Part shown: positions 52,972 through 63,431 of the stretch, piece after piece
Numbering within the stretch: the stretch's first letter is position 1
How the letters are laid out: every line of letters starts with the position of its first letter
Assembly (NCBI RefSeq): GCF_009881055.1
Contig: NZ_WXFG01000019.1
Location: 1 to 64,000 of the forward strand
Reading direction: 5' to 3'
DNA length: 64,000 nucleotides
DNA from: Peptoclostridium sp.
GTDB lineage: Bacteria; Bacillota; Clostridia; Peptostreptococcales; Peptostreptococcaceae
Notes under the pieces: generated by a model
Seen by the model: only the letters and a program-made list of their open reading frames with translations
Told to the model about the DNA's origin: nothing
Database searches by the model: none
Translations under genes and position numbers: made by a program

Positions 52972-54864
52972 TTGTTTATAATGAAACAGACAAAACAGTT
53001 TCAGGCTGAATCCAAAAGGCTTCTCGATTTGATGGTCAACTCCATATACACTCACAAGGAAATTTTCTTAAGGGAGCTCATTTCCAACGCCAGCGACGCT
53101 ATCGACAAGATATACTATGCGGCGCTCTCGGACGATACCGTTAGCTTCAACCAGGATGACTACTATATCACCATAACTCCCGACAGGGAAAACAGGACGC
53201 TTAGAATATCCGACACTGGTATTGGAATGACTAGGCAAGAGCTTGAAGACAACCTTGGAATCATTGCAAAGAGCGGCTCTTTTGCATTCAAGAACGAAAA
53301 CGAGCTCAAGGACGGATATGACATAATAGGCCAGTTTGGAGTCGGCTTCTACTCGGCTTTCATGGTTTCAGACACGGTCACTGTAATAAGCAAGGCCCTA
53401 GGCAGCAGCGAAGCATACAGGTGGGAATCCTCGGGCGCTGAAAGCTATACCATAGAGCCCTGCGACAAGGCTTCTGTCGGAACAGACATAATACTCAAAA
53501 TCAGGGAAAATTCAGCCGATGAAAACTACGATGAGTATCTCGACGAATACAGGCTCAAATCAATAATAAAGAAGTACTCAGACTTCATAAGATATCCTAT
53601 CAAAATGAATTTCACAAAGAGCAGGCTCAAGGGCGGCAGCGAAAGCGAATATGAGGATTACACGGAAGAAGAGACTGTAAACAGCATGGTTCCAATATGG
53701 AAAAAAAACAAGAGCGAGCTGACTAACGAGGACTACGACAACTTCTATTCCGAGAAGCACTTCGGCTTTGACAAACCAATAAAACACATACACATAAATG
53801 CCGAAGGCACCGTAAGCTACAAATCCATACTCTTCATTCCAGAGAAAATACCGTATGATTTCTATACGAGGGAGTATGAAAAGGGGCTCGAGCTGTATTC
53901 AAATGGCGTCATGATAATGCACAGGTGTCCAGAGCTTTTGCCGGACTATTTCAGCTTCGTAAAAGGAATTGTGGATTCAGAGGACCTCTCGCTCAACATA
54001 TCGCGTGAAATGCTCCAGCATGACAGGCAGCTCAAGCTGATAGCCAAAAATATAAAAAACAAAATCAAGAACGAGCTTGAGGATTTACTGAAAAATGACA
54101 GGGAAAAGTATGAGTCCTTCTACAAATCCTTCGGACTTCAGCTTAAGTATGGAATCTACAGCGACTTTGGAGCCAACAAGGAATTCCTGCAAAACCTGCT
54201 CTTGTTCTATTCATCAAAGGAGAAGAAGCTTGCAACTCTTGACGAGTATGTTTCCAGAATGCCTGAAGAACAAAAATATATTTACTACGCCGCTGGAGAA
54301 TCCGTGGAAAGGATCGAGAAAATGCCGCAGACAGAGCTGCTGCTTGACAAGGGCTACGAGATTCTATTCTTTACAGATGACGTTGACGAATTCGCGATTA
54401 AGATGATTATGTCATACAAGGACAAGGAGTTCCGCTCTGCATCCAGCGGAGATCTTGGTATAGAAAAGGAAGAAGTCGAAAAAGCTTCCGATGCTGAAGA
54501 TGCTGAAAATATGGAGCTTTTCGACTCCATGAAGGATATCCTCTCCGGCAGGGTGACTTCAGTTAAGGCATCGAAAATACTCAAGAACCACCCTGTTTGT
54601 CTTTCAACAGAGGGCGAGCTGACCATAGAAATGGAGAAAGTATTAAGCGCCATGCCTGGCAGCGAGAACGTAAAAGCAGACAAGGTGCTTGAAATAAACA
54701 CAAGCCACGAGGTGTTCAAAACTCTCAGAGATGCTTTCGAGCATGACAAGGATAAGCTCAGACTCTATACAGAGCTGCTTTACAACCAGGCGCTTCTTAT
54801 TGAAGGTCTTCCTATTGAGGATCCTGTGGAATTCACAAACAGCATATGCAGTATTATGAAGTAA
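52972..54864 (+). CDS. htpG: molecular chaperone HtpG (bacterial Hsp90)
   Basis: 630 residues, full length. The ATP pocket of the N-terminal domain shows [20 protein letters not shown] and [13 protein letters not shown]. The middle domain arginine is in [15 protein letters not shown]-terminal dimerisation domain intact. The start is TTG 4 nt after AAAGGAG; an ATG at 52981 lies too far from that site but is also possible. Controlled by a perfect CIRCE. Confidence 0.96.
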   Translation: MFIMKQTKQFQAESKRLLDLMVNSIYTHKEIFLRELISNASDAIDKIYYAALSDDTVSFNQDDYYITITPDRENRTLRISDTGIGMTRQELEDNLGIIAKSGSFAFKNENELKDGYDIIGQFGVGFYSAFMVSDTVTVISKALGSSEAYRWESSGAESYTIEPCDKASVGTDIILKIRENSADENYDEYLDEYRLKSIIKKYSDFIRYPIKMNFTKSRLKGGSESEYEDYTEEETVNSMVPIWKKNKSELTNEDYDNFYSEKHFGFDKPIKHIHINAEGTVSYKSILFIPEKIPYDFYTREYEKGLELYSNGVMIMHRCPELLPDYFSFVKGIVDSEDLSLNISREMLQHDRQLKLIAKNIKNKIKNELEDLLKNDREKYESFYKSFGLQLKYGIYSDFGANKEFLQNLLLFYSSKEKKLATLDEYVSRMPEEQKYIYYAAGESVERIEKMPQTELLLDKGYEILFFTDDVDEFAIKMIMSYKDKEFRSASSGDLGIEKEEVEKASDAEDAENMELFDSMKDILSGRVTSVKASKILKNHPVCLSTEGELTIEMEKVLSAMPGSENVKADKVLEINTSHEVFKTLRDAFEHDKDKLRLYTELLYNQALLIEGLPIEDPVEFTNSICSIMK

Positions 54865-55068
54865 TCGAGTAAGGGGCTATCGATTATTTCGTCAAACAAT
54901 AAAAACTTTCTAGGCTTAGACTGTAATAGTTGTCCGTTAACGTCAGCATCTGATATACTACTATTCATAGGAAACCTCTGAACACTTGATATTGTTGAGT
55001 TTTAGACAATTCAATTATAACATTATAACATAGTCGGAATTAGTGTATTAAAAATATGAGGTGATATA

Positions 55069-56091
55069 TTGAATACAGTAAAAACAGAAGATGCAGTCGG
55101 TATGATATTAGGGCACGACATAACAGAAATCGTACCGGGAGAATTTAAGGGCGCCGCCTTTAAGAAGGGCCATCTAATTGCAGAAAATGATATAGAGCAT
55201 CTATTAAGGATTGGAAAAGAAAATTTGTTTGTTTTTGAACTGGGAGAAAATGAGCTTCATGAAAATGATGCAGCTCTGAGGTTAGGCACACTATTTGCCG
55301 GTACGGGAATATACTTTTCGGAACCTTCTGAAGGAAAGGTCAGTTTCAAATCAGAGTATAAAGGCCTTTTGAAAATAAACAGGGAGCTTGTAGACCTGGT
55401 TAATGATACTGAAGATATTTGTCTTGCCACAATCCATGGAGATATATGCGTCGACAAAGATGAATTACTTGGAGGATGCAGAATCATACCACTAACAACA
55501 AAAAAAGAAAAAATCGACTCAATGGAAAACATTGTAAGTGGCAAGGCGCCAATATTTGAAATCAAGCCTTTTATTAAATTGAAAACAGCAGTAATTGTAA
55601 CAGGATCCGAGGTGTTTAAAGGAAGAATAGAGGACAAATTCGGGCCTGTTATTGAAAAGAAAGTGAAAAACTTTGGCTCAGATGTTTTTCATAAAACAAT
55701 AGTCCCCGATGTACTAGAAGATATAAGAAACGCAATATTTGACGCCAAAAAAATGGGCGCAGAGCTCATTATGGTAACGGGCGGAATGTCAGTAGATCCT
55801 GATGATAAAACCCCCGGTGCAATCAAATCTACAGGTGCTGATATAGTAACCTATGGCACACCTGTTTTGCCCGGTGCAATGCTGTTATTCTCATATCTGG
55901 ATAATGTACCTGTATTCGGTCTTCCCGGGTGCGTTATGTTTGCACATACTACGGCCTTTGACCTGCTGCTTCCAAGAGTATTCGCCGGAGAGAAAATAAT
56001 CAGGAAAGACATTACAAAAATGGGCTATGGAGGACAATGCTTGTCATGCAAAGTCTGCACATTTCCACACTGTAATTTTGGAAAGCATTAA
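55069..56091 (+). CDS. MoeA/MogA-like molybdopterin-binding protein with Cys-rich tail
   Basis: 340 residues. The C-terminal two thirds is a MogA/MoeA-type fold: TAVIVTGSEVFKGRIEDKFG, MVTGGMSVDPDDKTPGAIKS, GLPGCVMFAHTTAFDLLLP. The N-terminal part resembles MoeA substrate-binding domains. It ends in a cysteine cluster (GGQCLSCKVCTFPHCNFG, four Cys and a His) like a small Fe-S or zinc finger. Members occur beside molybdo-hydroxylase or formate dehydrogenase loci, but here it stands alone. TTG start after GAGGTGA. It probably helps insert or allocate the Mo/W cofactor. Confidence 0.82.
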   Translation: MNTVKTEDAVGMILGHDITEIVPGEFKGAAFKKGHLIAENDIEHLLRIGKENLFVFELGENELHENDAALRLGTLFAGTGIYFSEPSEGKVSFKSEYKGLLKINRELVDLVNDTEDICLATIHGDICVDKDELLGGCRIIPLTTKKEKIDSMENIVSGKAPIFEIKPFIKLKTAVIVTGSEVFKGRIEDKFGPVIEKKVKNFGSDVFHKTIVPDVLEDIRNAIFDAKKMGAELIMVTGGMSVDPDDKTPGAIKSTGADIVTYGTPVLPGAMLLFSYLDNVPVFGLPGCVMFAHTTAFDLLLPRVFAGEKIIRKDITKMGYGGQCLSCKVCTFPHCNFGKH

Positions 56092-56125
56092 AGAGGACGC
56101 CAGTAACATGGCGTCCTCTTTTTTT
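56091..56125 (+). terminator. terminator after the molybdopterin-binding gene
   Basis: AAGAGGACGCC (56091-56101) pairs perfectly with GGCGTCCTCTT (56110-56120), then TTTTT. Also abuts the stop of the converging SLH gene. Confidence 0.88.
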
Positions 56126-59015
56126 ACTGTTCTGGAGCTGGAGGTCTGGTGAAATTTATTGCGTAGGATTTTGTTAGCGAACCGTCAGATGAGCGTATTC
56201 TGAAGCTTATCGACGTCGTTGCAACACTCATGTTCAGTGTAGTGTCTTCTCCGTTTTCAATTTGATAGCCATCAATCAATATGGTAGCATCTGGGTCTTC
56301 CGGAACTATATTAACTACAACAGACATGGTGTCGTATGACTCCAGCATGTAGCTGGTTCCGGGATTATATGAATCTCCGTTGATTGTCATGGAATCCAAA
56401 TCAGCGCTCCCTGCCTCTATCAATGTAACAGTATATATTACGGAACTTTTTCCTGTTTCCTGAATATTTACAATAATTGTCACCTTTCCATTGACAAGAG
56501 GTACTCTGACTGTTGCCGTGCTGGCTTTACCGTTGATTGAAATGGTGCCTACAAACAAATCCGAATTAGCAGCTGCAGTGACGTCTACCGCATCAGTTCC
56601 AAAAGGCACGTAAATATTGTTGTATGCTGTTTTTTCCGGTTCAAAGCCGACAAGTACATTCTTGCCACCATCTATTACAGGAACTATTGTCAAGCTCTTA
56701 AGCAGCAGCGGCATTGTAGTCTCTGTCACATTAGCCACGTTGGATACATTGCCGCTTCCGTCATACAGCACTGCGTATATTTTGTATTGTGTGTCCGTTT
56801 CAAGTCCGGAAAGGCTGAGCGTTTTAGCATTTGCAGCTGTCACACCAGAACTTGCAAATGCTGCTGCAGCATTTCCCGAGCCATCCTTTCCATTTTTGAT
56901 TGCCGCCGCATCCGGCGCAACCGCGCTTGTATCTACAGCAACAGCATACACAGTGCCATTCACGCTGGGCGTGGCCTTAAAATCTATTGAATTCTGATGA
57001 GGCGTAGCGCTGATACTGGTTAGGGCAGGGGCTCCAGCTGTGGTCCATGTGGACCCGGCTGACGTCACAGCCGTTCCGCCTTCTGTTTTGAGGGTGTTCG
57101 ATTTTATACCCACATAGTATCTTGTGTTGAGCGACAGGTCGAAATCAGGAGTTACCGTAATCACCCTGCGGGTACTGTTTATCGAAACCGCATAGCTGCT
57201 CGTACTAACAGCTTTGCCTCCCTCCTGGAATACGACAACGCTGTCCTTTAGATATCTGTCTGTGCTTGATGTTATGGAGCTTCCGTCATATTTTACAACT
57301 CTGTCTGAGAATGTGATTGTGAATGAATCTGTATCAATCGGAACACCTGTTGCCCCGTTTGCTGGCGAGAAGGTTACAGTGAGCTTTTCAGTGGCATCTC
57401 CCGTTGTAAAGTAGCTCGATTCTGCGTCGTTGTAGTTGCCGTATTCATCCCTCATTGTGTCTTCCTCTACCTGGATGTAATATTTTGTGTTGCTGCTCAG
57501 GTTTGAAGACGGCGTTATTGTGATAAGGTCCTTTGCTGTGTTTATCGTAGCGCTGAAATCAACTGTCGCTCCCGTAGACGAGCCCTTCCTGAGTGTCACA
57601 ATATCATTTATATCTGATGCAACTATTGCATTGCCGTTGTACTTTCTCATAGCCGTGTTGAACTTGATTGTAATCTTTGTGTCCAAATACACGCCGGTTT
57701 CGGCATTTTGGGGATTGAACTTCATTGACAGCTCAGGCTCAGTCTGAGTTGGCGTCGAGCCTCCTGTACCAATTGTCCAAGACCTAGGCTTTGTTTCATA
57801 TGTGATTCCCCTTGCATAAACCAGCATGCTTGAAATTGTTCCTTCGCCATGGAAATACGATTCCGCATAAACCTTTGCGGTTTTGACTGTCGCTCCGCTT
57901 TCCACTGTTATGTCTGACCTTCTCCCATCAGATAATACATAAAGCTCATTTATTGTGCCTGTCTCAAGCTTGACGTTGGCATAAGAGCCGTCTATTGATA
58001 CATACGGAAAGCTTCCCCTGAGCACCGCCTGTGCGGACCCGGATATGCCTATTTTTTCAAAACCGGCACCATAATCCCCTCCGGCAAGGCTTGAAGTCTG
58101 AAGAATGAAGTCCTCTGAGCCTTCTGTTCTGGCAATTGTAGTTTCGCCCTTTGCCAGCAGCCTTACACTCGAATCAGATTTATCGACTACGGCCTTGGCA
58201 ATTCTGGAGTTGTTCACTGTTATAGTGTCGTCTCCCCCACCCTGTACATTCAGACTTCCAAGTATTACGCAGTTGTCTATTAAAGCGCTCTCGTCGCCGA
58301 GATCCTCGTCCATCATAACATCATTGGAATATATTGTTCCCGAAAGCTTAGTCCCGTCCTTTCTGACAACAGTATCGGATGACACTATTTTTTCTTCATC
58401 GATTATTTCGCTTATTATCTTAGCTGCCTGGGCACGAGTCAGGTTGTCTAGAGGATGAATCTTGCCATCAGCGTATCCGCCGATATACCCCTTTCCATTA
58501 ACCTTAGACACCGCAGTATATGCCCAGCTGGCAATCGACCTATAGTCTGGGAAAGTCTGGAGGCGTCCGTTCTCTCCATAAGTGGGAACAAACTTCGATA
58601 TCATAACGCAGGCCTCTTGTCTTGTTATTGACCGACCCGGCCTGAATGTCGAATCATTGTAGCCTAAGACATATGACGCACGCACCGCTTTTGCCACATC
58701 CTCATAGTACCAATCGCCTCGCAATACGTCAGAGAATGAAATGCTAGCCGAGCCCGAGTTTTCCAAAGCTCTGTTTACCATGCTTACAAATTCAGCCCGC
58801 GACACCTGCGCATCAGGCTTAAAGCTCCCATCAGGATATCCCTTTATGAATCCCTGACTTACGGCTTCATTGATATAAGACTCCGCCCAGTGTCCTGAAA
58901 TATCATTGAAGGCTGAAGCAGCATACGACTTAGAGTTAATCGAATAAATAGAAAATACCATTGCGATAGCCAAAAGCAAGCTAGTTAGCCTTTTGATAAA
59001 ATTTCCTTCATTCAT
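56124..59015 (-). CDS. S-layer-homology (SLH) surface protein with Big_5 and cadherin-like domains
   Basis: 963 residues, ATG after GGGGAGG. Signal peptide to about residue 32. Three SLH repeats follow (SGHWAESYINEAVSQGFIKG near 40, DWYYEDVAKAVRASYVLGYN near 100, SWAYTAVSKVNGKGYIGGYA near 160), which attach to cell-wall polymer. Then a beta region, two Ig-like Big_5 domains (SMKFNPQNAETGVYLDTKIT; TVTFSPANGATGVPIDTDSF), a fibronectin-like stretch, and two C-terminal cadherin-like beta sandwiches. No catalytic domain; likely a surface or adhesin protein. The SLH names and domain limits are by eye. Confidence 0.88.
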   Translation of the reverse strand: MNEGNFIKRLTSLLLAIAMVFSIYSINSKSYAASAFNDISGHWAESYINEAVSQGFIKGYPDGSFKPDAQVSRAEFVSMVNRALENSGSASISFSDVLRGDWYYEDVAKAVRASYVLGYNDSTFRPGRSITRQEACVMISKFVPTYGENGRLQTFPDYRSIASWAYTAVSKVNGKGYIGGYADGKIHPLDNLTRAQAAKIISEIIDEEKIVSSDTVVRKDGTKLSGTIYSNDVMMDEDLGDESALIDNCVILGSLNVQGGGDDTITVNNSRIAKAVVDKSDSSVRLLAKGETTIARTEGSEDFILQTSSLAGGDYGAGFEKIGISGSAQAVLRGSFPYVSIDGSYANVKLETGTINELYVLSDGRRSDITVESGATVKTAKVYAESYFHGEGTISSMLVYARGITYETKPRSWTIGTGGSTPTQTEPELSMKFNPQNAETGVYLDTKITIKFNTAMRKYNGNAIVASDINDIVTLRKGSSTGATVDFSATINTAKDLITITPSSNLSSNTKYYIQVEEDTMRDEYGNYNDAESSYFTTGDATEKLTVTFSPANGATGVPIDTDSFTITFSDRVVKYDGSSITSSTDRYLKDSVVVFQEGGKAVSTSSYAVSINSTRRVITVTPDFDLSLNTRYYVGIKSNTLKTEGGTAVTSAGSTWTTAGAPALTSISATPHQNSIDFKATPSVNGTVYAVAVDTSAVAPDAAAIKNGKDGSGNAAAAFASSGVTAANAKTLSLSGLETDTQYKIYAVLYDGSGNVSNVANVTETTMPLLLKSLTIVPVIDGGKNVLVGFEPEKTAYNNIYVPFGTDAVDVTAAANSDLFVGTISINGKASTATVRVPLVNGKVTIIVNIQETGKSSVIYTVTLIEAGSADLDSMTINGDSYNPGTSYMLESYDTMSVVVNIVPEDPDATILIDGYQIENGEDTTLNMSVATTSISFRIRSSDGSLTKSYAINFTRPPAPEQ

Positions 59016-59116
59016 AACTGACCTCCCCGCCCCAACAGGCACCTGTCCTTATTATATATACACCATGTTTCTTCCTTATGATAACATTACCCATTGCAAC
59101 TGCTAAATAACAATCC

Positions 59117-59152
59117 AAACAAAAAGAGAATGCCCAATACTAGGCATTCCCT
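59117..59152 (-). terminator. terminator after the deacylase gene
   Basis: GGGAATGCC pairs with GGCATTCTC over an 8-nt loop on the minus strand, followed by TTTTTG. Confidence 0.75.
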
Positions 59153-59185
59153 CGATATATGCTTCCGACTAAATTGTTTTTTTCA

Positions 59186-60124
59186 CTATCTGACCGCATA
59201 AAACACAGTGTTTTCAGGAGACTTAAGAGCCTTTCGCTTGGCAATGGGCACTCCCAGCCTTTCTGACAAAGCGGCTGCAAGTTCTCTTTGTTCCTTTCCC
59301 AGCTTCTCATGTATTACTATTCCCTGCACACCTCCGTTTATGGAGTTTATGCAGTCCATAAGATGTGAAATCCCTGTTTCACCTGTATACATTTCAGTTT
59401 CAATCCAACGGCTCGGCAGTATGTGCGTTAGCGACACCGGATGCGTCGGGTGAAGCACAGCATTTGTTATCGTGTCCTCGAAATGTATGCCGCCCATATA
59501 AAGCACTGTCGGAAATTCTCCTGATTCTCCGAAAACTTCAATCAGCGCTCTGGCAATCACCTCAACGGCTGCGGGGTTATTGTAGCTTTCTGATGTGCTT
59601 CCGATTTCCACATCAAGGAAGGGCACCTTGTACTCGTCTATCCACTCCGCTTTTCCGCCGTAGACTACTCCCGACCAATGTGTAGCCTCTGTTGTTACCT
59701 TGAAATCATCAAGCCCTAGTGACTGCCTGTGCTTTTCCAAGGCTCTTGCTATATTAGTCGAAAGCTTCGGCTCACTTTTTCCGAAAATCCCCGAGCTGAC
59801 ATCCCCTACAGTATGTATGCATATTACCTTGTCTGGAGCATTGCCTCCACCATGCCAGTTGACCATTACTGCCAGGTCGCAGTCAGAGAATTTCTCTTTT
59901 ATTTCAGGGAGATACCTGCCATAGTCCATGCATATAACCGTGCTCGTCCTGACATAATATATAGTGTCTCCGTCTCCAGCCTTGTATTCCAAAACAGGAT
60001 AGCCGTCTACCTCCATGCCGGTTTCCGAAAGCTCGAGAATTTCACGTGACTTTTCAAAGACCAGTGGCGCAACCTCGTCCTTTGTGGAATCCATACAAAA
60101 GAAATATACTGCCTTCTTATCCAT
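59186..60124 (-). CDS. dtdA: archaeal-type D-aminoacyl-tRNA deacylase (DTD2/GEK1 family)
   Basis: 312 residues. Removes D-amino acids mis-attached to tRNA. Family motifs: MVNWHGGGNAPDKVICIHTV, KVTTEATHWSG and VPFLDVEIGST. This is the form of archaea and plants (PF04414), not the usual bacterial Dtd (about 145 residues), and is found in only some bacteria. The ATG at 60124 follows AAGGAT; an upstream in-frame GTG is too close. Monocistronic with its own terminator. Confidence 0.92.
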   Translation of the reverse strand: MDKKAVYFFCMDSTKDEVAPLVFEKSREILELSETGMEVDGYPVLEYKAGDGDTIYYVRTSTVICMDYGRYLPEIKEKFSDCDLAVMVNWHGGGNAPDKVICIHTVGDVSSGIFGKSEPKLSTNIARALEKHRQSLGLDDFKVTTEATHWSGVVYGGKAEWIDEYKVPFLDVEIGSTSESYNNPAAVEVIARALIEVFGESGEFPTVLYMGGIHFEDTITNAVLHPTHPVSLTHILPSRWIETEMYTGETGISHLMDCINSINGGVQGIVIHEKLGKEQRELAAALSERLGVPIAKRKALKSPENTVFYAVR

Positions 60125-60218
60125 AGTATTCACATCCTTGAGATTATATAGTTTTAATCATATAACAATAATTTAAATATATCACCATTTGATAACTCGT
60201 GCAAATGCGCGGCATCAC

Positions 60219-60276
60219 ACAAAAAAAAGAAGCCCCCGTATCGCGGACCTGTAGTCTACAAACAGAGGGCTTCTTT
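60219..60276 (-). terminator. terminator after sstT
   Basis: AAAGAAGCCC (60226-60235) pairs with GGGCTTCTTT (60267-60276). The T run TTTTTTTT follows on minus. Confidence 0.8.
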
Positions 60277-60304
60277 GGTTTTATATTGCTTTTTAGTATT
60301 GCTA

Positions 60305-61552
60305 TTAAGCTACTTTTTCATCGATAGTGATTTCTTTTCCTGCTTTACGCCATTTCGCAAATTCTGCAGTTGCTGTGAAAAGAACGTCAGTAGATGAGTT
60401 AAGTGCAGTTTCACAAGAATCTTGAAGAACTCCTACTATGAATCCAACTCCTACTACTTTCATAGCTATGTCGTTTGGTATTCCAAACAAGCTGCATGCA
60501 AGTGGGATAAGCAGCAGCGATCCGCCGGCTACGCCTGAAGCGCCGCAAGCACATACTGCAGAAAGTACGCTTAGTATGATAGCCGTTCCGATGTCTACCT
60601 GTATTCCAAGTGTGTTGACTGCAGCAAGCGTAAGCACTGATATTGTAACTGCTGCACCTGCCATGTTGATTGTGGCTCCTAGCGGAATTGATACAGAATA
60701 AGTATCCTTGTCTAGGCCCAGCTTTTCGCAAAGGCTCATGTTAACAGGTATGTTTGCAGCAGAACTACGAGTAAAGAATGCTGTTATTCCGCTGTCCTTA
60801 AGGCATTTAAGAACTAGTGGGTATGGGTTCTTACGGATGTTTATGAAAACTATTATCGGATTAACAACAAGTGCAACGAATGCCATGCATCCAAGAAGAA
60901 CAGCTAGAAGTTGTCCATAGCTTAAAAGCGTTCCTATTCCATTAGTAGCTATTGACTCGAACACAAGACCCATTATTCCAAGCGGTGCGAAGTTTATAAC
61001 CCATCTTACCATTTGAGATACCGCATCCGAGAAGTTGCTAATAAGAGTCTTTGTAGAATCTGCAGCATTTCTAAGTGCAAGGCCAAGAACTAGCGCCCAA
61101 GCAAGTATGCCTATGTAGTTGGCATTGAAAAGCGCTTTGATTGGGTTGTCGACAACATTCATAAGAAGCGCCTTTAGAACTTCCGAAACGCCCCCTGGAG
61201 GTGCTATATCTCCCGCTGCAGCTCCTGTAGCAAGAGTAAGTGTAACTGGAAATACAAAGCTTGCTATTACTGCAGTAAGTCCAGCTAGGAATGTTCCAAG
61301 CAGATACAGTACCACTATGGACTTCATGTTTGTTTCATGTCCGCTCTTGTGCTGAGATATGGCCGACATTACCAAGAAAAATACTAGTACAGGTGCAATA
61401 CCTTTTAGAGCACCTACAAACAATGCTCCGAAAATCACTACTGGTTGTGCTGTTTCAGGAATAGCTACTGCAAGGATAATACCTATGAGCAGGCCTACGA
61501 TTATCCTTTTAACAAGGCTGAGCTGATTCCATTTGTTAAGTAGATTTTTCAA
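60305..61552 (-). CDS. sstT: sodium:serine/threonine symporter SstT
   Basis: 415 residues, member of the dicarboxylate/amino acid:cation symporter (DAACS) family. Re-entrant hairpin regions: [60 protein letters not shown] and [20 protein letters not shown], matching SstT rather than GltP. The TTG start lies 7 nt after AGGAGG and gives [10 protein letters not shown]; an upstream extension is not needed. Serine/threonine uptake fits an amino-acid fermenter. Confidence 0.93.
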   Translation of the reverse strand: MKNLLNKWNQLSLVKRIIVGLLIGIILAVAIPETAQPVVIFGALFVGALKGIAPVLVFFLVMSAISQHKSGHETNMKSIVVLYLLGTFLAGLTAVIASFVFPVTLTLATGAAAGDIAPPGGVSEVLKALLMNVVDNPIKALFNANYIGILAWALVLGLALRNAADSTKTLISNFSDAVSQMVRWVINFAPLGIMGLVFESIATNGIGTLLSYGQLLAVLLGCMAFVALVVNPIIVFINIRKNPYPLVLKCLKDSGITAFFTRSSAANIPVNMSLCEKLGLDKDTYSVSIPLGATINMAGAAVTISVLTLAAVNTLGIQVDIGTAIILSVLSAVCACGASGVAGGSLLLIPLACSLFGIPNDIAMKVVGVGFIVGVLQDSCETALNSSTDVLFTATAEFAKWRKAGKEITIDEKVA

Positions 61553-61825
61553 TGTCTTTCCTCCTAAATGATAAATTAGATATGATAAGAATAATTGCAA
61601 GCACACATGCTCTATGTGCTACAGGTGCAAACGTTATCCCCACAAATAACGCTTTACCATTGACAAGTATATCATAGATTGTAGCCGGATGAAAAACAAA
61701 AAATACCAAAATATAAATTATTCTTATAATTCAAATTAATTCTATAGTTCTGTTTTCAAAGTCTGTGGCATTTGTATGGTATGATTTTTTTTAAAAAAAC
61801 AATTATTTTCCTGCATTTTTCCCAT
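61553..61825. other. upstream region of sstT
   Basis: A/T-rich gap without a gene. An extended -10 (TGATATACT on the minus strand, 61674-61666) could be the sstT promoter; no strong -35 was seen. Confidence 0.35.
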
Positions 61826-61857
61826 AAAAAACCCCCTACAAATCTACTGCAGGGGGC
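61826..61857 (-). terminator. terminator after the aminotransferase gene
   Basis: CCCCCT pairs with AGGGGG and TTTTTTATGGG follows on minus. Confidence 0.7.
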
Positions 61858-61885
61858 CATAATTCTTATTTCATATTTTACAAGA

Positions 61886-63205
61886 CTATGCTCTTTGAGC
61901 CTCGTATTGTCTAAGAAGCTTAACGAACAATTCAGGCACCTTCGCCATTTTTTCTGGTGTTTCAACGTATGAGATACGGAACTGAGTAGTTCCTGGATTG
62001 TATTCACCTGCTACATTCTCATAGAAGCCTCTCATAGGAGCAACAAGAAGTGTTGTTTCTACACCGTCTATAACAGCCGAGCCTTCCTGAGCACAGTAGA
62101 GTACAAAGTCAATACAATCGAATCCTGGTTTTACTACGTTTCTTACATCTATTACAGAATATATCGATGCATCAGGACTAGAAACTATCAATTTAGGCTC
62201 CTGCTCTTTAAGTCCATTATACACCTTCATTATTAACTCTTCGTAATACTCGCGAATTTCCTTCGCCCATGCTGCAATTTCTTCTTTTGTTTGATGAGCC
62301 AATGCGCCAAATATATACTGGCCTATAGCGTTTGCACAAAGGTTTGCAGTATATTCAGCAACTGCGCGGTCATAGAATTCTTCGTTGTCAGTTATAAGAG
62401 CGCCTATTCTCAATCCGCAAGCGTTCCATACCTTCGAAGCAGTATCAAGGCTTATTCTTCTTCCCTCTATACCTGGCACCTCAGCATCGCTAATGTTCCA
62501 GATGCTTATAAGATCCTTGTTTTTATCGTAGTAAAGCTCACGATATGCTTCGTCGCTGATCATCCACATGTTGTATTTAACGCAAAGCTCTGCAAGCTCC
62601 TTCATCATTTCAAATGAGTAAAGCTGTCCAGTAGGGTTGTCGTATGGAATAACTAGAAGCGCTCCTGGGTTGTGCTTTTTGATAGCCTCTTCTATCTTGT
62701 CCATTTCAGGAAGATTGAACTTTCCGTCTTCACCCATGTGACGCTTTACAGAAACAGTCTTTCTGCCTATTCTTTCTGCGAAAGATATATAGTTCGTATA
62801 GGCTGGATCGATCATCATAAGTGGCTGCTCGCCAGTGCCTGCAGGTCCGCAAACGCCAACAAGAAGCAACTCCATACCAGAAGAACCGCCATCTGTAACC
62901 GCAACGTGTAGTTTGCTTGTGTCGTAACCCTGGCATCTTAGGATGTTTTTAAATGCCTCCTGGCACTCTGGAGTACCCGCAGTACCTGTATATCTTATAA
63001 CGCCTTTGGAAAATGGACTTTCAGGAGCATCAAGTTCAAACATTCTCTTCTGCATCGCTGGGTTTGTAGGTAGGGAAACGTTTCCAATGCCGACGTTGAT
63101 AACTTCCTGCGGCTTAACCTTACGTTCATCGTATTTCATCTGAGCCAATCTAACATCCGATGGTTTTCTTGATGCAAAATGCGCTGAAACAACTGGTTTA
63201 CTCAT
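61886..63205 (-). CDS. PLP-dependent class I/II aminotransferase
   Basis: 439 residues, fold type I. PLP lysine in SLDTASKVWNACGLRIG, Asn/Asp pocket in YDNPTGQLYSFEMM and WMISDEAYRELYY, and the substrate-carboxylate Arg in TTQFRISYVETPE. ATG after GGAGGAG. Fermenters use such enzymes to swap amino groups between amino acids and 2-oxo acids, but the specific substrate cannot be read. Lies upstream of and codirectional with sstT, with separate terminators. Confidence 0.88.
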   Translation of the reverse strand: MSKPVVSAHFASRKPSDVRLAQMKYDERKVKPQEVINVGIGNVSLPTNPAMQKRMFELDAPESPFSKGVIRYTGTAGTPECQEAFKNILRCQGYDTSKLHVAVTDGGSSGMELLLVGVCGPAGTGEQPLMMIDPAYTNYISFAERIGRKTVSVKRHMGEDGKFNLPEMDKIEEAIKKHNPGALLVIPYDNPTGQLYSFEMMKELAELCVKYNMWMISDEAYRELYYDKNKDLISIWNISDAEVPGIEGRRISLDTASKVWNACGLRIGALITDNEEFYDRAVAEYTANLCANAIGQYIFGALAHQTKEEIAAWAKEIREYYEELIMKVYNGLKEQEPKLIVSSPDASIYSVIDVRNVVKPGFDCIDFVLYCAQEGSAVIDGVETTLLVAPMRGFYENVAGEYNPGTTQFRISYVETPEKMAKVPELFVKLLRQYEAQRA

Positions 63206-63431
63206 AACACCACTCCTCCGAAAATTGTTATATTAGAAATTATTGCATTTTAAATTAGAGCATATCTGTGAATGATATGCTTTATTTGATTATACCATTT
63301 TAGAACATCAACTTCACGTATTTTTTCACAATTTTATAAAAATTAAAATAATACTCTTTGAATAGTTCTAGAGATGGATATTGATTCCAGCGCCACATTC
63401 TCTCCTGTTAAACAGGCTCAAATCGTTATAA

